Positions 61,052 through 64,000 of a stretch of 64,000 nucleotides of DNA are shown here, piece after piece. Numbering within the stretch: position 1 is the first letter of the stretch; each line of letters begins with the position of its first letter. Below the pieces are notes generated by a model. It was not told the DNA's origin and did not search any database. It saw only the letters and a list, made by a program, of their open reading frames with translations. Both the position numbers and the translations under genes were made by a program. The DNA is from Vogesella fluminis (GTDB lineage Bacteria; Pseudomonadota; Gammaproteobacteria; Burkholderiales; Chromobacteriaceae): positions 1,666 to 65,665 of the forward strand of contig NZ_BMYP01000003.1 in NCBI RefSeq assembly GCF_014652335.1, in the 5' to 3' direction.

Positions 61052-62161
61052 ATGTCTGATCTGGCTTCGTCCCAGTTGCTCAAGGCGCCTGCCACACAGC
61101 TGCCTGTCTTTACCTATTTCGATCCGGCGTACTACGTGCTGGAACAACAAGTCCTGTTCGCCAATGCCCCACAGTATTACGGCCACGAGCTGATGGTGCC
61201 CAATGCCGGCGACTATCACACGCTGGACTGGCTCGGCCACGGCAAGATGCTGAAAAATGTCGATGGCGACATCAAGCTGATCTCCAACATCTGTCGCCAC
61301 CGCCAGGCGCTGATCTACAAGGGGCGCGGCACCGGCAACCACATGGTGTGCAATCTGCACGGCTGGACCTACGACAACGGTGGCCAGTTGATCGGCGCGC
61401 CGCACTTCCCGGAAACGCCGTGCCTGAACCTGAACCAGACCGGGCTGACCCGCTGGCAGGGCCTGCTGTTCGATGCCCGCCGCAACGTTGGCCGCGACCT
61501 GGAACAGCTTGGTGTCGCCAAGCACATGACTTTCGAGAACTACGGTTATCACAAGTCACTGACCACCGAGTACGACTTCAACTGGAAGACCTTCATCGAA
61601 GTCTACTCCGAGGACTACCACGTCGATCCGTTCCATCCCGGCCTCGGCAATTTCGTCGATTGCGCCGACCTGAAGTGGGAGTGGGGCGATCACTACCACG
61701 TGCAGACCGTGGGCGTGAAGAACAAGCTGGCCCGCTCCGGCAGCAAGGTGTACGGCAAGTGGCACGAAGAAGTCATCAAGCGCTACGCTGACCAGCAGCC
61801 GGAATTCGGCGCCATCTGGCTGACCTATTACCCGAACATCATGATGGAGTGGTATCCGCACGTGCTGGTGATCAGTGTGGTGATTCCGCGCGGCCCGGAG
61901 AAGTGCACGGTGATCACCGAGTTCTACTACCCGGAAGACATCCTGTGGTTCGAGCCGGAGTTCATCGAGGCGGAACAGGCGGCCTATATGGAAACCGCGG
62001 TCGAGGACGACGAGATCTGCCTGCGCATGCACGAGGGCCGCAAGGCGCTGTGGCTGCGCGGCGAGAGCGAGGTCGGCCCGTACCAGTCACCGACCGAAGA
62101 CGGCATGCAGCACTTCCACGAGTTCTATCGTCGGCAGATGGGTGAACATCTGGCTGGCTAA
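61052..62161 (+). CDS. Rieske-type aromatic ring-hydroxylating oxygenase, alpha-subunit-like
   Basis: 369 residues. N-terminal Rieske 2Fe-2S domain with C-X-H-X16-C-X2-H (CRHRQALIY ... MVCNLHGW), then a C-terminal mononuclear-iron domain with the facial triad region EVYSEDYHVDPFHPGLG. Such proteins hydroxylate aromatic or quaternary-ammonium substrates with electrons from a reductase; no beta subunit or reductase gene is adjacent, so the substrate is unknown. The ATG at 61052 has GGAGG 10 bases upstream; a GTG at 61043 is too close. A terminator follows. Confidence 0.88.
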   Translation: MSDLASSQLLKAPATQLPVFTYFDPAYYVLEQQVLFANAPQYYGHELMVPNAGDYHTLDWLGHGKMLKNVDGDIKLISNICRHRQALIYKGRGTGNHMVCNLHGWTYDNGGQLIGAPHFPETPCLNLNQTGLTRWQGLLFDARRNVGRDLEQLGVAKHMTFENYGYHKSLTTEYDFNWKTFIEVYSEDYHVDPFHPGLGNFVDCADLKWEWGDHYHVQTVGVKNKLARSGSKVYGKWHEEVIKRYADQQPEFGAIWLTYYPNIMMEWYPHVLVISVVIPRGPEKCTVITEFYYPEDILWFEPEFIEAEQAAYMETAVEDDEICLRMHEGRKALWLRGESEVGPYQSPTEDGMQHFHEFYRRQMGEHLAG

Positions 62162-62185
62162 GACCGTGTTTTGTGCGGCACAATA

Positions 62186-62213
62186 AAAGGGCGCGGATTT
62201 CCGCGCCTTTTTT
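62186..62213 (+). terminator. Terminator after the Rieske oxygenase
   Basis: GGCGCGGA/TCCGCGCC stem (8 bp) with TT loop and six T residues. Confidence 0.9.
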
Positions 62214-62228
62214 GTCTGTCGGGCTATC

Positions 62229-62753
62229 ATGCCATTTGTATTGAGCGTACTGCTTTCCGTGTTGTTCTCCGGGTTGGCCACGGCGGCGACCTATCGCAAT
62301 CCCTACCTGGGTGTCACCATCAATGTGCCGGCGGCGTGGCAGGTGCGGCCGCATAGCGACGAGATGCTGCGCATCGTGCCGCCGCGGCAGGAAGACCGCG
62401 AGCGCGGCGGCGTGCAGGTGCAGGTCAGCCGCCAGCTGTTGCGCGGCAAGGAGCCGCTGAGCCGTCTGGCTGCGCGTTATCGCCGCCCCGACGATACGCG
62501 CGAGGCGGCGCAGGTGGTGCGCCTCGACCGGCTGCGCGGCCGGCTGGTGCTGTCCTATCGCGAGGGCTTGTACGTGCAGAACGGGCTGTGGATCGTCAGC
62601 CAGCAGCTGGTGGTGTGGCAGCAGCAGGACAATGGCCGCTACATCAAGGCGCACTGCAGTGCCAATGCCGCGGAGTATGCGCGCTACCAGCGCGTGTTCG
62701 CCGATATCTGCCTGGGCCTTGCGGTGGCGAAAAAGGCGGGGGCGGGCGCATGA
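62229..62753 (+). CDS. Exported hypothetical protein, PsbP-like outline
   Basis: 174 residues with a signal peptide (MPFVLSVLLSVLFSGLATAA) followed by TYRNPYLGVTINVPAAWQV, a beginning typical of small secreted proteins of the PsbP/DUF1795 outline, and a single late cysteine (KAHCSANAAEY). Function unknown. It starts the plus-strand run with two EamA transporters; its stop overlaps the first transporter start by ATGA, so cotranslation is likely. Confidence 0.75.
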   Translation: MPFVLSVLLSVLFSGLATAATYRNPYLGVTINVPAAWQVRPHSDEMLRIVPPRQEDRERGGVQVQVSRQLLRGKEPLSRLAARYRRPDDTREAAQVVRLDRLRGRLVLSYREGLYVQNGLWIVSQQLVVWQQQDNGRYIKAHCSANAAEYARYQRVFADICLGLAVAKKAGAGA

Positions 62754-63589
62754 GTCGTCTCGGTTCCGGCTGGATGGTGGTGGCGGCGCTGTGCTTCGCG
62801 CTGATGAGCCTGTTCGCGGCGCAGGGTTCGAGCACGCTGCCGGCGTCCGAGGTGCTGTTCTATCGCACCTTCATCGGCCTGCTGGTGCTGCTGCCGCTGA
62901 TGTGGCGGCGCGGCGAATCCTTGCGCAGCCCGCACTGGGGCGCCCATGCGCAGCGCAGCCTGATCGGCTACCTGTCGATGGCGATGCTGTTCTATGCGCT
63001 GAGCCGGTTGCCGCTGGCGGCGGCGGTGACGCTCAATTACACCTCTTCCTTGTCCTTCGCCCTGTGCTGCGTGCTGTTGCGCCGCGAACGGCTGCCACCG
63101 GCGGTGTGGTTCGCGCTGTCGCTGGGCTTTGTCGGCATCGCCTGCATGTTGCGGCCAACCTTTGACGCCGGGCAGTGGTTCGCCGGGCTGATGGGGTTGG
63201 GCTCCGGCCTTGGCGCCGGGCTGGCGCTGTCCCATGTGCGCGAGCTGGGCGAACTGGGCGAGCGGCCGTCGGTCACCGTGTTCTGGCTGTTCTTTTTATC
63301 CTCGCTGTTCGGCCTGTTGGTGGTGCTGTTCAATGGCGGCTTTCATGCGCTGGACGGGGTGCAGCTGGCGCAGATGCTCGCCGTCGGGCTGATGGGTCTG
63401 GCCGGGCAGCTGGCGATGACGCGCGCCTACAAGGAAGGGCGCAAGTTCGTGGTGTCCAGCCTGGCCTACCTGACGGTGGCGTTCTCGGCGCTGATGGGGC
63501 TGTTCCTGCACCAGCAGCAGTTGCCCCCGCTGTCCTGGTCGGGCATGGCGCTGATCATCGGTAGTGGCATCCTGGCGGCGAGGCGCTGA
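62750..63589 (+). CDS. EamA/DMT-family transporter (first of tandem pair)
   Basis: 279 residues, ten hydrophobic helices in two EamA halves (SEVLFYRTFIGLLVLLPLMW, AVTLNYTSSLSFALCC; second half LSHVRELGELGERPSVTVFW and VSSLAYLTVAFSALMGL). Exporter of metabolites by family, substrate unknown. It overlaps the preceding exported protein by ATGA and the next transporter by TGATG. An exact 13-mer (63150-63162) is read as LRPTF at the end of the first half. Confidence 0.9.
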   Translation: MSRLGSGWMVVAALCFALMSLFAAQGSSTLPASEVLFYRTFIGLLVLLPLMWRRGESLRSPHWGAHAQRSLIGYLSMAMLFYALSRLPLAAAVTLNYTSSLSFALCCVLLRRERLPPAVWFALSLGFVGIACMLRPTFDAGQWFAGLMGLGSGLGAGLALSHVRELGELGERPSVTVFWLFFLSSLFGLLVVLFNGGFHALDGVQLAQMLAVGLMGLAGQLAMTRAYKEGRKFVVSSLAYLTVAFSALMGLFLHQQQLPPLSWSGMALIIGSGILAARR

Positions 63590-64000
63590 TGGCCGGCGCC
63601 TTGTGGATGGTGCTGGCTGCGGTCAGCTTTGGCCTGATGGGGGTGTTCGTCAAGCTCGGTGCGGCGACGCTGGATGCGGTGGCGCTGGTGTTCTGGCGCA
63701 CGCTGTTTGCGGTGCTGCTGCTGGGCGGCGTGGCGCTGCTGCGGCGGCAGCGCTTCGCCACGCCGCAGCTGGGGCGTCACCTGAAGCGCGGCCTGATCGG
63801 TTACACCTCGTTGCTGGCCTATTTCCATGCCATCAGCCACCTGCCGCTGTCGACGGCGGTGACGCTCAACTACACCTCGCCGATGTTCCTGGCGCTGCTG
63901 TCGGTGCTGCTGCTGAAAGAAAAACTGTCGCGACACGCGCTGCTGGCGCTGCTGCTCGGCTTTGTCGGGGTGACGCTGCTGTTGCGGCCAACCTTTGACG
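63589..64000 (+). CDS. EamA/DMT-family transporter (second of tandem pair), cut by window end
   Basis: 137 residues visible from MAGALWMVLAAVSFGLMGVF, about five helices, with AVTLNYTSPMFLALLSVLLL closely paralleling its upstream neighbour. The start overlaps the first transporter stop as TGATG. The reading frame is open to the window end. It carries an exact 13-mer (63983-63995) at the same protein position (LRPTFD) as its paralogue. Such pairs may act as a heteromer, as in small paired DMT proteins, but this is inference. Confidence 0.88.
   Translation, partial: MAGALWMVLAAVSFGLMGVFVKLGAATLDAVALVFWRTLFAVLLLGGVALLRRQRFATPQLGRHLKRGLIGYTSLLAYFHAISHLPLSTAVTLNYTSPMFLALLSVLLLKEKLSRHALLALLLGFVGVTLLLRPTFD

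Noticed and set aside
60709-61059. 116-residue plus-strand open frame before the Rieske gene
   Set aside because: Mixed composition, no homology I recognise, covers the oxygenase ribosome site and likely promoter elements.

Overview
The window reads as a GC-rich betaproteobacterial chromosome segment, most likely order Neisseriales and close to Chromobacteriaceae (Vogesella/Chromobacterium-like). The genus is an inference from protein style, gene order and codon use; there is no rRNA here to confirm it. Almost all of it is densely packed core genome. The clearest foreign DNA is the 5' part of an IS21-family transposase running off the left edge (1-504) and the less GC-rich 3' half of the adjacent cca gene.

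Layout. 521-7840 is a minus-strand run with overlapping or nearly touching genes: trkA, a VOC protein, trkH, a soluble lytic transglycosylase, an NDUFA9-like SDR and cca. 8191-10826 carries ccoI-ccoS (copper ATPase and assembly factor for cbb3 oxidase). 10875-19589 has a quinone oxidoreductase, typA, fliW, three uncharacterised genes, trhP (yegQ) and argS. 19759-22879 is a glycine/serine unit: promoter, tandem glycine riboswitch, glyA, then sdaA. 23019-32724 holds an SDR/LysR divergent pair, a Cache chemoreceptor, mmuM, a YitT-type protein, an MFS/LysR divergent pair and a response regulator with a TPR-like tail. 32795-41846 has dbpA, a DegP/DegQ-type lipoprotein protease, and rsxABCDGE-nth, every junction of which overlaps as ATGA. 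42179-55475 has clpB behind a heat-shock-like promoter, a UshA-like nucleotidase, glnS, a degenerate HD-GYP protein, hrpA, and a DeoR/HAD divergent pair. 55546-62161 has a second chemoreceptor, ackA-pta and a Rieske oxygenase. The right edge holds a secreted protein and two tandem EamA transporters, the second cut by the window end.

The most unusual signal is not a gene. The 13-mer AAGGTTGGCCGCA occurs exactly 22 times on both strands, with about a dozen one-mismatch copies. Twelve of the 22 exact copies lie in the roughly 9% of the window that is intergenic. Copies form close inverted pairs or perfect palindromes between genes at 14843-14879, 17754-17788, 19710-19739, 41983-42004, 44787-44826 and 48342-48369; one of these is a classic terminator. 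Inside genes the same 13-mer is read in different frames (LAANL, KVGR, RLAAT, LRPTF), so it appears to be kept at the DNA level. This is how the DNA uptake sequence of Neisseria behaves, but the word is different and lacks the CTG core of the Neisseriaceae dialects I know. I propose it as a candidate uptake-type or other genome-wide repeat.
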